38,457 nt of DNA from an uncultured Clostridium sp. (lineage in GTDB: Bacteria > Bacillota > Clostridia > TANB77 > CAG-508): assembly GCA_900554635.1 (NCBI GenBank), contig USHY01000008.1, positions 1 to 38,457 of the forward strand. Direction: 5' to 3'. Positions 14,305 to 22,755 of this stretch are shown here, one piece after another. Position 1 is the first letter of the stretch. Each line of letters opens with the position of its first letter. The notes beneath the pieces are model-generated. The model saw only the letters and a program-made list of their open reading frames with translations. It was not told where the DNA came from and searched no databases. Made by a program: the position numbers and the translations under genes.

Positions 14305-16224
14305 CTATTCTGTTGTTGTATTTTCAGAAGTTGTTGTTGTATTTGTTGGTGTTGTTGAAGGTGTTGGCTCAGTTGGAGTGGTTGGCGTTGTTGGAGTAGT
14401 CGGAGTAGTTGGTGTGGTTGGAGTTTCCGGTGTTGTATTTTGTTCAGGTACTTTTTCTGTTGAATTATTTACTTCAGATGAATTTGTAGGTTCTTCAACC
14501 TTTGTACTTTTTACACCCTTTCTTACAATTTTATTTAGTGGGCTATATGTATCTGTAGATAATAATTCTTTAGATACTTCTTGACCATTTAGTTTTTTAA
14601 TTCTGTATGTTTTACTTTTACATCCTTTTAAACCATATTGAGAAACTTTTTCTTGCCCTGCACTTAAGCTACTATCCTCTTGAACAACTACTTTGTAAGG
14701 GGTATAGCTTAGTACTTCTGATATAATCTCAATTTCGTATTCCACTTCTTCTCTTATTCCAAATATTTTTATTTCTGCTAATCCACCACTACATTTTGTT
14801 TTTATCATTATTGGATATTTTCTTGTATTTTCAAATTTAAAATCTAATGAGCCATACACAACTGTTGCATCTTTTCCTGGTTCAACATATGTTGCTTGGA
14901 ACATATGGTTATGTCTTTCAACTATGTTCATATTGGCATACAGTGCTGCATCGTATAATGTAGATGATATCTGGCATATTCCCCCTGCTAACATTGGAAC
15001 TACCTTTCCTGCTGCAAAACCATTTGCATATTGATATCCTTCTTGTACTGTTCTTTTTCCAAGTGTTTTGTTATATGAGAACACTTCTCCTGGCATTACA
15101 ACAACACCATCTAATTTAGACATAGCAATTTGTAAGTTTTTTGATCTTGGTACATTTGTGCTATCATACTTGGTTGAAAATGAACTCAATAGATTTGGAA
15201 AAGCTTCACTTCCTATTTCATTTGTATGAACTTTTGGTTCAATTATATTTAATGGAATAACATATTCCTCTTTATCCTCTTTAAGAATTTCTTTTGCTTT
15301 TTCCACATCAAAATCCAAACCAGTTTTATGTGGTATTATTTCAAATGGGTTTGTTTTAAATGTTGCATCTTGTGGTTCTGTTTTTACTTCTGAATGTATT
15401 TTTTCAATATCAATTTCTGGACATTCTTTATATGCTGTTTTGATTTCTAACTCATCATTAGTACCATTTTGTATAGCGTTTAATAAAACTTGTTTTATAT
15501 CATCACTGTCTACTACAATTCCTGATGTTCCCCTTGTTATTATAAGTTCTTTCTCTTCAACACTATATGTATTATCCACCATTGCATTTGGTAATTTTGC
15601 ATTAATTTCACTTATTACATTATTAAGTAATTTCTCATCATAAGAAATTTCTAGCTCTACATCTTTTTTTTCTACCATTGTTAGCAATATTTCATAATTG
15701 TTTTGAAAAATGTTACCATCTCTTCCTACATTAAATGCTGTTTCTACTGCTTTGTTTATATTATATTCTATACCTATCTGTTCTGGGGTAACATAATAAC
15801 TTTCTCCATTTATTTTTAAAGATAGTTCTTTTGATTTTTCATATTCTAATTTATCACTAATAACTTTTATTGCTTCATCTTCTGTTAGTCCCTCTACTGA
15901 TATTTTTCTTACAGATATTCCACCTAGTATAGTGTTACTATTTGAGTTTATAAATGCAAAAATTGTCGAAAACAATAATGCCAAAATTAATATTATTGAT
16001 ACAACAATTGCAAGTATTACAAATTTATGATTTTTCTTAGTTTTGATAACTTTCTTACTTTCCTTGAATTTATAGCTTTCTTCTTCTCTTTTTTCTTTTT
16101 TTTCAGGTTCTTGTGTTTCTTTTTTCTCCTCACCTACTAATGTTACTGTATTAGCAACATTCTTCTGCTCTTCTTCGCTGTTTTCTAAAACTTCAGCTTT
16201 AATTTCATCATTATTTTCATTCAT
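14305..16224 (-). CDS. VanW-family wall protein with YoaR and G5 domains and a Pro/Thr tail
   Basis: The 639-residue protein has a highly charged cytosolic N-terminus (~65 residues), one membrane span (~67-92), two peptidoglycan-binding-4/YoaR-like domains (~100-310), a VanW domain (~345-480, with SKLDGVVVMPGEVFSYNKTL and GGICQISSTLYDAALYANM), a G5-like stretch (~505-570, ELLSTDTYSPLNKIVRKG) and a low-complexity tail of TTP/TPT repeats encoded by a GC-richer tandem 9-bp repeat near 14340-14430. Such proteins sit at the membrane-wall interface; VanW accompanies some vancomycin-resistance clusters, but a standalone gene like this does not imply resistance. ATG 16224 follows AAGGATG. Confidence 0.85.
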   Translation of the reverse strand: MNENNDEIKAEVLENSEEEQKNVANTVTLVGEEKKETQEPEKKEKREEESYKFKESKKVIKTKKNHKFVILAIVVSIILILALLFSTIFAFINSNSNTILGGISVRKISVEGLTEDEAIKVISDKLEYEKSKELSLKINGESYYVTPEQIGIEYNINKAVETAFNVGRDGNIFQNNYEILLTMVEKKDVELEISYDEKLLNNVISEINAKLPNAMVDNTYSVEEKELIITRGTSGIVVDSDDIKQVLLNAIQNGTNDELEIKTAYKECPEIDIEKIHSEVKTEPQDATFKTNPFEIIPHKTGLDFDVEKAKEILKEDKEEYVIPLNIIEPKVHTNEIGSEAFPNLLSSFSTKYDSTNVPRSKNLQIAMSKLDGVVVMPGEVFSYNKTLGKRTVQEGYQYANGFAAGKVVPMLAGGICQISSTLYDAALYANMNIVERHNHMFQATYVEPGKDATVVYGSLDFKFENTRKYPIMIKTKCSGGLAEIKIFGIREEVEYEIEIISEVLSYTPYKVVVQEDSSLSAGQEKVSQYGLKGCKSKTYRIKKLNGQEVSKELLSTDTYSPLNKIVRKGVKSTKVEEPTNSSEVNNSTEKVPEQNTTPETPTTPTTPTTPTTPTTPTEPTPSTTPTNTTTTSENTTTE

Positions 16225-16332
16225 ATGTTTTCATCCTTTCGAAAAATGTCCCTTTTTGTTTAATCTTATCATAAAATGTCTTCTTTTACAATATATAATA
16301 AGGAATTTTTTTTAGTTTTTTTTTTAATTATA

Positions 16333-16533
16333 TTACTGTTCATTGAAAAAAATTTCAATTACTGTTTTGTTTAATGCTTTTGCAATTTTTTCCATTGTTT
16401 CTATACTCGGATGATTTCTTGATCCCTTTTCTAAATGGCATAAATATCCTGATGATAATCCGCTTTTTTCGGACAATTCTTCAAGTGTTAACCCCTTTTC
16501 TTTTCTTATATATCTTAATTTATTACAATACAT
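16333..16533 (-). CDS. Small XRE-family HTH regulator
   Basis: The 66-residue protein is a single helix-turn-helix domain: NKLRYIRKEKGLTLEELSEK, then SGLSSGYLCHLEKGSRNHPS and a closing helix. Start set at ATG 16533, because GGAGGG lies seven bases before it; a TTG six bases upstream would touch the Shine-Dalgarno. It is divergent from the HTH-S24 gene at 16711, and the ~175-bp region between them carries both promoters plus an inverted repeat near the -35 of this gene, suggesting mutual or self regulation. Confidence 0.8.
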   Translation of the reverse strand: MYCNKLRYIRKEKGLTLEELSEKSGLSSGYLCHLEKGSRNHPSIETMEKIAKALNKTVIEIFFNEQ

Positions 16534-16581
16534 TTTCAAACCCTCCTTGACTAATTAACAACAATATTATCATATTACAAT

Positions 16582-16593
16582 TTGACAAGTCAA
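16582..16593 (-). promoter_or_regulatory. -35 region of the small XRE gene with an overlapping dyad
   Basis: On the minus strand TTGACT (16588-16593) is part of the dyad TTGAC-TT-GTCAA. A -10-like TAATAT/ATAATA follows at 17-18 nt. The dyad could be an autoregulatory operator; only one copy was seen. Confidence 0.45.
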
Positions 16594-16645
16594 TACTTTT
16601 ATGATATTTTTTTATAAAATTTGATATATTTTTTATCTTTACTAC

Positions 16646-16674
16646 TAGACAATTTTCAAATTCTCTAGTATAAT
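16646..16674 (+). promoter_or_regulatory. Sigma-A promoter of the HTH-S24 regulator
   Basis: TAGACA (16646-16651), 17-nt spacer, TATAAT (16669-16674), ~35 nt before the ATG at 16711, with a GTGAGG Shine-Dalgarno between. Confidence 0.7.
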
Positions 16675-16710
16675 AGTAAAAGATTAATTTTAAGAAGTGA
16701 GGTATTTATT

Positions 16711-17277
16711 ATGATAGGAGACATGATTGCAAAAATAAGAAAAGAGAAAGGTATGACAAAAACAGAGCTTGCAGAAATGACAGGAATTAATATTGGACAT
16801 CTAACACACATTGAAAAAGGTGAAAGAAATCCAAGCCATAAGGCTCTTCGCAACATTTGCAAAGCATTAGATGTTCCATACCAACAATTAATGTACACAT
16901 ATGATAAAGAATTAAATGAAGATCAAGAGAAATATGGTTTAGTAGAACACATTTCTCATAATAAAGTTTTAGCTGTTGATAATATAAATTCATTTATCGA
17001 CTGCCCATCTTCTATTCCATCAGCATCTATTGCTGTTAAGATTTCTGATGATTCAATGGATAGTATTTTCAAAAAAGGAGACTATGCTTTTGTAGAATTC
17101 AACTCTCCTTTGAATAACAAAGATATTGGTTTATTTAGCGTTAATAATGAAATTGTTGTTAGAAAATTTTTCTGTAAAAAAGGAAAATACACTTTAAAAG
17201 CAGAAAATAAAGCCTACAAAGATGTCGTAATTACTGATTCTGATGAATTTTTCATTATAGGAAAAATCTTGAAATAA
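16711..17277 (+). CDS. XRE HTH repressor with S24/LexA-like C-terminal domain
   Basis: The 188-residue protein has an N-terminal HTH (KIRKEKGMTKTELAEMTGIN, IGHLTHIEKGERNPS) and a C-terminal S24 peptidase-like fold from about residue 105. The Ser of the Ser-Lys dyad is present (ISDDSMDSIFKKGDYAFVE), but the Lys position (LexA TVKRL) aligns with Arg in IVVRKFF, and no Ala-Gly cleavage site is evident in the linker. It is therefore probably a repressor that dimerises through the S24 fold without self-cleavage. There are no phage genes around it. Divergent from the small XRE gene; monocistronic with its own promoter. Confidence 0.8.
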   Translation: MIGDMIAKIRKEKGMTKTELAEMTGINIGHLTHIEKGERNPSHKALRNICKALDVPYQQLMYTYDKELNEDQEKYGLVEHISHNKVLAVDNINSFIDCPSSIPSASIAVKISDDSMDSIFKKGDYAFVEFNSPLNNKDIGLFSVNNEIVVRKFFCKKGKYTLKAENKAYKDVVITDSDEFFIIGKILK

Positions 17278-17337
17278 TGGTTTTTAATACTGAAAAATAT
17301 TTTTTACAAATTTTTTTAAAAATTTTGTAAAAAATAC

Positions 17338-17366
17338 TTGCATTATATCATTTTTAATAATATAAT
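17338..17366 (+). promoter_or_regulatory. Sigma-A promoter of the CBM-like gene
   Basis: TTGCAT (17338-17343), 17-nt spacer, TATAAT (17361-17366). It rules out translation from a potential start codon at 17338 and supports the ATG at 17407. Confidence 0.75.
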
Positions 17367-17406
17367 GTATGCAGCAAAAGATAAATTGTTAAAAGAGGTA
17401 GGAAAA

Positions 17407-17871
17407 ATGGAATTATTAAAAAACATATTTTTTAATACAGATAAGTTAGTTCAAAATTCAACTGTTAAAATTTCATATACTGGTAAATTCTTTGAGGATA
17501 ACTCTGAAGAAGTTTTTATTCATTATGGATTTGGAAGCAATTGGGATAATTTATCTGAATTGAAAATGGAGAAAACAGAATTGGGATTTCAAACAGAAAT
17601 AACTCTTTTGGAAAGTGATACTTTTAATTTCTGTTTTAGAAACGGTAATAATGAATGGGATAATAATAATTTTGAAAACTATGTTTTCGAATTAGAAGCT
17701 CCTTGTGTTTCTTTGGCCTTATCTGATAATTCTTATGGTATGGGTAAACCTAATAAATTAAGAAAAACTTATTTGTGGGGCAAAAAGATTAAAATCGCTG
17801 GATATAAGATTATTCGTTATATTTCAAAGCTTTTTATCGGAAACAATAAGGAAAAAGTAGAAAACAAATAG
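17407..17871 (+). CDS. Intracellular starch-binding-like (CBM25/26-like) protein
   Basis: The 154-residue protein starts at ATG 17407, which has AGAGGTAGG just upstream and lies after the promoter. Residues ~12-105 form a beta-sandwich like CBM25/CBM26: VKISYTGKFFEDNSEEVFIH, then YGFGSNWDNL, and NFCFRNGNNEWDNNNFENY, with the Trp-Asp-Asn-Asn pattern typical of starch-binding modules. No signal peptide or catalytic domain is present; the C-terminus is basic. It may bind storage glycogen or a nucleoid/wall partner; this is inference. Monocistronic with a strong terminator. Confidence 0.65.
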   Translation: MELLKNIFFNTDKLVQNSTVKISYTGKFFEDNSEEVFIHYGFGSNWDNLSELKMEKTELGFQTEITLLESDTFNFCFRNGNNEWDNNNFENYVFELEAPCVSLALSDNSYGMGKPNKLRKTYLWGKKIKIAGYKIIRYISKLFIGNNKEKVENK

Positions 17872-17896
17872 ATTAGTAAAAACTATTAATTTGTAT

Positions 17897-17925
17897 AAGG
17901 GCTGATTAAAATCAGCCCTATTTTT
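17897..17925 (+). terminator. Terminator of the CBM-like gene
   Basis: Stem AGGGCTGAT / ATCAGCCCT with a TAAA loop, followed by ATTTTT. It lies between this gene and the convergent SDR gene and could serve both. Confidence 0.85.
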
Positions 17926-17932
17926 ATGTAAC

Positions 17933-18658
17933 CTATGCGATTACATACCCACCATTTACTGGTATTACTTGGCCTGTGGTAAATTCATCCTCAATTAACC
18001 ATTTTACACACTTATAAATATCAATTGGCCTACCTATTTTTCCAAGTGGTGTTTCATTTCTTATCTCATTTTTAATGTGTTCATCTAGCATGCTATTCAT
18101 TGCCGTATCAATTACACCTGGTGCAATTGAATTCACTCTTATATTTGAAGGTCCAAGTTCTTTGGCAAGAGATTTTGTCATCGCATCAAGACCTGCTTTT
18201 GAGATTGAATAAACTGTTTCGCATGATGCTCCTACTTGTCCCCAAATTGATGATATATTAATTATTAAACCACTTTTTTTATGTATCATGGTTGGCAAAA
18301 CTGCTTGTGACATATAAAATGCTGATTTTAAATTTGTATTTATTATTTCTTCCCAGTCATCATCTGTAACATCTTGGAACATTTGTAGTTTTGCTATTCC
18401 TGCATTGTTTATTAATACATCGATATTTCCAAATTTTTCAATTGCAAAATCTACCATTGATTTTACATCTTTTCTTTTTGAAACATCAGCTTTAAAAACT
18501 TCTACTAAATATCCTTCTTCTTGTAAATCTCTTTGAATTTTTAATGCCTGTTTTTCTGATTTGTTATAATTTAGTAGAACATTATGTCCATCTCTTGCCA
18601 AATTTTCTACTAAACATTTTCCTATTCCTCTTGAGCCTCCTGTAACTATGATATTCAT
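17933..18658 (-). CDS. Short-chain dehydrogenase/reductase (FabG-like)
   Basis: NAD(P)H-dependent SDR of 241 residues. Rossmann motif TGGSRGIGKC at ~residues 6-15, NNAG in VLINNAGIAK, active-site Ser in IINISSIWGQVG and catalytic YxxxK as YSISKAG; the C-terminus GQVIPVNGGYVIA is FabG-like. The start was set at ATG 18658 (GAGGGG seven bases upstream) in preference to a TTG six bases earlier. A true fabG would normally sit in a fatty acid cluster; this one is alone, so the substrate is unknown. Confidence 0.88.
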   Translation of the reverse strand: MNIIVTGGSRGIGKCLVENLARDGHNVLLNYNKSEKQALKIQRDLQEEGYLVEVFKADVSKRKDVKSMVDFAIEKFGNIDVLINNAGIAKLQMFQDVTDDDWEEIINTNLKSAFYMSQAVLPTMIHKKSGLIINISSIWGQVGASCETVYSISKAGLDAMTKSLAKELGPSNIRVNSIAPGVIDTAMNSMLDEHIKNEIRNETPLGKIGRPIDIYKCVKWLIEDEFTTGQVIPVNGGYVIA

Positions 18659-18712
18659 AACCAATCCCCTCTTTCTTAAAACATATTAGCATTATTATTT
18701 AAAAATGTCAAA

Positions 18713-19066
18713 TCAAACAATCTGCTTTAAATGATTAATATAGTACTTGTTATTTGCTACATATACCTCTATTGCATCAATTCTAACATTTACATCCTCT
18801 AAATTTCTGACATGCAAATAATATTTAGCAGCCTTTATCAAGTGTTCTAATTTTCTTTTTGTAACTGATTCTGATGGTAAGCCATATTCAGTGCTTGTTC
18901 GTGCTTTTATTTCAACAAATACTACATAATTTTTATCAAGAGCAATTACATCTATTTCGCCTTGTCTGCATAAAAAATTTCTATCTAATATGTTGTAGCC
19001 TTTGCTTTTCAAATACTCTACTGCAACATCTTCTCCTTTTTTTCCTAAAATGTGCCTTTCATACAT
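18713..19066 (-). CDS. YraN family (UPF0102) nuclease-like protein
   Basis: The 117-residue protein has the restriction-endonuclease-like core: GEDVAVEYLKSKGYNILDRN, CRQGEIDVIALDKNYVVFVE, IKAR, i.e. an E...D...ExK arrangement. The molecular role is not settled; the family is almost always encoded near dprA/comM or rnhB. Here it is the third gene after comM and dprA, its ATG (19066) lying only a few bases after the dprA stop. Confidence 0.9.
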   Translation of the reverse strand: MYERHILGKKGEDVAVEYLKSKGYNILDRNFLCRQGEIDVIALDKNYVVFVEIKARTSTEYGLPSESVTKRKLEHLIKAAKYYLHVRNLEDVNVRIDAIEVYVANNKYYINHLKQIV

Positions 19067-19072
19067 TTTTTA

Positions 19073-19930
19073 TCACTCCTTTGCCTTAAAATTGTTTCCT
19101 GGTAAAGATTCTATATAGCCTTCAAGCTCTAGCATTGTAAGTATTGTGTTTACATTTGCAATGTTTTCTCCTGTTTTTTTACTTATTTCATCTGCATTTA
19201 ATGCCTCTTGTTTAATAGAATTATATATTTTTCTATACTCTAGTGGTATTTCCAAATCATATTGTGCCTCACTTTGTATAATGGTTTGTTTTTTTAAACA
19301 ATCTAATATATCTTTAGGTTCTGTTACAAGTATTGCGCCTTTTTTGATTAGCCTATTTGTTCCTATTCCTGCTTTGTCTTCAATTGAGTGTGGTATGCAG
19401 AAAAGTTTTCTTTTAAATTTTTTCACATATTCTGCTGTAATACCTGTACCACTTTTTGTTTTTGCTTCTACAACAAGAGTTCCTAAACTCATTCCTGCAA
19501 TAATTCGATTTCTGTCTCGAAATCCTTGAGGAAATACCTCAACTTCTGGGCTATACTCTGAAATTATTGTTCCATTGTTTTCCAAGATTTTTTCAAAAAT
19601 AATTTTGCTTGGAAAAATATGTTCAAACCCAGACCCTAGTACTGCAATTGTTTTTCCTTTAGTTTCCATAGCTCCTAGATGTGCATGGCTGTCTATACCT
19701 TTTGCCATTCCACTTACTATTGTAATTTCATTTTGTCCAAGATAATTTGCAAATCTTTTTGCAATATCAGCTCCATAGCTAGTACAACAACGCGAACCAA
19801 CGATTGAAATACACTCATTATTTAGTATTTTCTCATCTCCCAAGACATATAGTTTCTGAGGTGGATTTTGAATATTTTTTAATTGTCTTGGATAACATTC
19901 ACTTTCAAATTCTATTTCCTTTATTTCCAT
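19073..19930 (-). CDS. dprA: DNA-processing protein A (natural transformation)
   Basis: Loads RecA on incoming single-stranded DNA during transformation. The 285 residues show the extended Rossmann fold: ISIVGSRCCTSYGADIAKRF, then IVSGMAKGIDSHAHLGAM, GSGFEHIFPS, DRNRIIAGMS, and VVEAKTKSGT. The C-terminal ~55 residues form the winged-helix domain of the family. It is directly downstream of comM (1-nt gap) and upstream of yraN, a classic cluster. Confidence 0.93.
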   Translation of the reverse strand: MEIKEIEFESECYPRQLKNIQNPPQKLYVLGDEKILNNECISIVGSRCCTSYGADIAKRFANYLGQNEITIVSGMAKGIDSHAHLGAMETKGKTIAVLGSGFEHIFPSKIIFEKILENNGTIISEYSPEVEVFPQGFRDRNRIIAGMSLGTLVVEAKTKSGTGITAEYVKKFKRKLFCIPHSIEDKAGIGTNRLIKKGAILVTEPKDILDCLKKQTIIQSEAQYDLEIPLEYRKIYNSIKQEALNADEISKKTGENIANVNTILTMLELEGYIESLPGNNFKAKE

Positions 19931-19931
19931 T

Positions 19932-21468
19932 TTAATTACTCCAATACTTTCTATCTATTGACCTATATTGTATTGCTTCTGCTATGTGTTTTACTTCTAT
20001 GTTTTCACTTTCATCTAAGTCAGCTATTGTTCTGGCAACTTTTAGTATTCTTCCATAAGCACGAGCACTTAATTTTAATTTGTTAAACGCATTTTCTAAA
20101 ATAAGTTTTCCTTTTGAATCTAATGTACAATATTTTTCTATTAATTTGGGGGTTAATTCCGAATTGGATAGGATTTTATTTGATTTATATCTTTCTAGTT
20201 GAATTTTTCTTGCTTTATTTACTCTTTTTTTAATTTCTTCTGATGTTTCGATTTTTTCACTAGAATCTAATTTTTGGTATTTGACTGGACTTACTTCTAT
20301 GCAGATATCTATTCTATCTAAAAGTGGTCCACTAATTTTTCCCATGTACTTTGAAATTGAATTTGTTGTGCATGTACATTCTTTGTCTTTCGAACCAAAA
20401 TATCCGCACGGACATGGATTCATGCTTGCTGCAAACATAAAATTAGCTGGATATGTAAAACTTCCATTTACTCTTGAAACTGTAACTTGTCTATCTTCTA
20501 ATGGTCCTCTTAGAACCTCTAATGTGCTTTTATGAAATTCTGTTAATTCATCTAAAAATAAAACTCCATAGTGTGCTAGGCTTATTTCTCCGCGGTTTTG
20601 GAATTCGTCCTCCTCCAACTAGTGATACTCCTGATATAGTGTGATGTGGAGCTCTAAATGGCCTTGTTGTAATTAATGGAACATCTTGTGTTAGAGTACC
20701 TGCTATACTGTGTATTTTTGTTATTTCCAATGCTTCTTCAAAGCTTAGATCTGGTAAAATTGTTGGAAGCCTTCTAGCAAGCATTGTTTTTCCTGAACCT
20801 GGGCTTCCAATTAATAGGCAATTGTGTGCTCCTGCTGCAGCAACTTCAAGGGCTCTTTTAATGTTCTCTTGACCTTTTACTTCTGAGAAATCAAAATTAT
20901 ATTTTTGATTTGTTTTAAAGTATTCTTCAATATTTACTTTTTTTGGTTCTATAACCTCGTTTTTATTTAGAAAATTTATAACTTGCATTAGGTTTCCTAC
21001 TGGTAATACATCAATTCCTGATACAATTCCAGCTTCTTCTGCATTATCTTCAGGAACTATAATTTTCTTCATTCCAAGCCTTCTAGCTTCTATACACATT
21101 GGTAAAATTCCATTTACTCTACTAATTTTTCCATCTAAAGATAACTCACCTATAAAAGCTATATTATCTGTCTCTTTTGTATTTATCACTTCCATTGACA
21201 TTAAAATTCCTATTGCTATTGGCAAATCAAAACTTGAGCCCTCTTTTTTAATATCTGCTGGTGCTAAATTAACAACAATTTTTTTACTTTGAAAATCTAC
21301 ATCTGAGTTTTTTATTGCTGTTTTCACCCTTTCTTTTGCTTCCTTAACACTTGCATCAGGTAACCCAACCACTTCCCACGCTGGAAGTCCACTTGATACA
21401 TCCACCTGTACATCGACTAAATACCCATCTAGCCCATGTAAAGCCATACTTTTTACTATTGATAACAT
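19932..21468 (-). CDS. comM: ComM/YifB Mg-chelatase-like AAA+ helicase with one CGG +1 site
   Basis: ComM is a hexameric helicase that promotes branch migration during natural transformation. The N-terminal Lon-like domain (MLSIVKSMALHGLDGYLVDV ... ) and the Walker A LLIGSPGSGKTMLARRLP precede the sensor region TRPFRAPHHTISGVSLVGGG. The frame breaks at RIPKP-CGG (20590-20592). Skipping one nucleotide gives KP-G-EISLAHYGVLFLDELTEF, restoring the highly conserved PGEISLAH...GVLFLDE (Walker B) segment; the protein then continues through PCPCGYFG, DRIDI and RAYGRILKVARTIADL to TAA 19932. Length is 3n+1, 511 residues, matching the family. Start ATG 21468 has AGGAGG. First gene of comM-dprA-yraN. 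Confidence 0.9.
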
Positions 21469-21572
21469 ATTTCCTCCTTGAATTTAAACAGCGAAATGCC
21501 TTGAAATAATTTTGATAGAATTAATTTCCATAATAATATCATAGATTTTTTAAAAATGCAATGATTTGTGTA

Positions 21573-21608
21573 AAAAAAAATTAATGGGCTAGAAAATCTA
21601 GTCCATTA
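21573..21608 (-). terminator. Terminator of the 3D-domain gene
   Basis: Twelve-bp stem with one mismatch (TAATGGACTAGA / TCTAGCCCATTA on minus), TTT loop, then nine T's. Confidence 0.85.
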
Positions 21609-21612
21609 TTTT

Positions 21613-22536
21613 TTAGTCTAATACTTCAACCTCAACATATCTTACGCCCCATCTTAAGGCTTCTGCGTGTGAGTTCATGTATATGTCTATTCTGTTTCCT
21701 TGTATTGCTCCGCCTCTGTCTTCAACTACATAAGTTGTTCCATTTATTACTACTTTTGTTCCAAATGCGAATGTTCTAGGTGCTGCTATTGTGTGGTTTG
21801 CTGTTGCTTTTGCTCCTGATGCTGTAATTCCATTTGTTTTACCGCAACATTGCATACATGCACAATATGCTGTTACTTTATATACTCCACTTTTGCCTGA
21901 TGTTCCAGTTACTCTTGAAAAAGAACTTCTTGATGTAATTACTGATTTACTTTGTACTTGTACAATTTTATCTACAGGATTTTTTATTATTTCCTCTGAT
22001 AATTTTTCTCTTGAAAGTTCTTCATTTTCTTTATATGTTACCTTGTAGGTTACCTTTTTTTCTCCATTTTTTCCAGATTGAATTACTGCATTTCTTGTTG
22101 TTGTAGCTCCGTTTGATACATCTTTAGTTACTGTTTCAAAAGGTATTTCTTCTATTACAGTTTCAATTTTTTCTGTTAAATTTGTATATTCTTCCAAAAC
22201 TTGTTCTTTATTTATTTCTGTTGTAGTATTTTGAGCTATTTTAATTGGCTCTTCCCCTTTTAAGGAGATAACAATTGTTTTTGTATTAGTTATTTCTGAA
22301 TCTATTCCAGGTGTTACGGTTTCATTGTCTTCAATAACTATATGATTTTCTTGTAAGATATCTGATATTTTTGTTTTAGCAGTTAATACTGTAATTTCCT
22401 GATTATTAGAAAATTTTATATTAACACTATTTAACTTTACATTACCAGCAAATACTGATATTCCTAAAATTATAGAAAATATTGCTCCAGCTATTATTAT
22501 TTTTTTTATCTTAGAAGATTTTAAATAATTTTTCAT
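21613..22536 (-). CDS. Wall-associated protein with DUF348, G5 and 3D domains (YabE/YocH-like)
   Basis: The 307-residue protein has an N-terminal signal/membrane segment (~11-30), one DUF348-like module (~33-95), a G5 domain (~115-190, EEIPFETVTKDVSNGATTTR ... GKNGEKKVTYKVTYKENEEL), a Ser-rich linker and a C-terminal 3D (double-psi beta-barrel) domain with VTAYCACMQCCGKTNGITAS, VVEDRGGAIQGNRIDIYM and SHAEALRWG. 3D domains act as lytic transglycosylase-like peptidoglycan hydrolases in YocH and Rpf2; the three Asp are present. Own sigma-A promoter and strong terminator: a single-gene unit. Confidence 0.88.
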   Translation of the reverse strand: MKNYLKSSKIKKIIIAGAIFSIILGISVFAGNVKLNSVNIKFSNNQEITVLTAKTKISDILQENHIVIEDNETVTPGIDSEITNTKTIVISLKGEEPIKIAQNTTTEINKEQVLEEYTNLTEKIETVIEEIPFETVTKDVSNGATTTRNAVIQSGKNGEKKVTYKVTYKENEELSREKLSEEIIKNPVDKIVQVQSKSVITSRSSFSRVTGTSGKSGVYKVTAYCACMQCCGKTNGITASGAKATANHTIAAPRTFAFGTKVVINGTTYVVEDRGGAIQGNRIDIYMNSHAEALRWGVRYVEVEVLD

Positions 22537-22572
22537 ATATTAATTAAATCCCTCCTTGGACTCACAAATAAT

Positions 22573-22601
22573 ATTATACTATTTTTTTACAAGCTTGTCA
22601 A
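22573..22601 (-). promoter_or_regulatory. Sigma-A promoter of the 3D-domain gene
   Basis: Minus-strand TTGACA (22596-22601), 17-nt spacer, TATAAT (22573-22578): a full consensus promoter ~30 nt before the GGAGGG and ATG. Confidence 0.85.
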
Positions 22602-22660
22602 ATTTTTGTAATATTTTTGTAATATTTCTCTTGTATTCCTTATGTCCGTAGATAAAATTC

Positions 22661-22691
22661 AAAGCAGAATGTTTTAGAAACATTCTGCTTT
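22661..22691 (-). terminator. Hairpin downstream of the Cys-repeat LPNTG gene
   Basis: Perfect 14-bp stem AAAGCAGAATGTTT / AAACATTCTGCTTT with a 3-nt loop; on the minus strand it is followed by a modest T-rich stretch (TTTGAATTTT overall). Confidence 0.7.
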
Positions 22692-22755
22692 TTAAGTTCT
22701 TGCTACAAAACACTTTCTATAATAATATATTCAAGTTTTTGTATTTTATTCCTTT

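Noticed and set aside
14305..16224. VanW protein as a vancomycin-resistance marker
   Set aside because: Standalone VanW/YoaR/G5 proteins are common in Clostridia; no vanHAX or vanRS genes are present.
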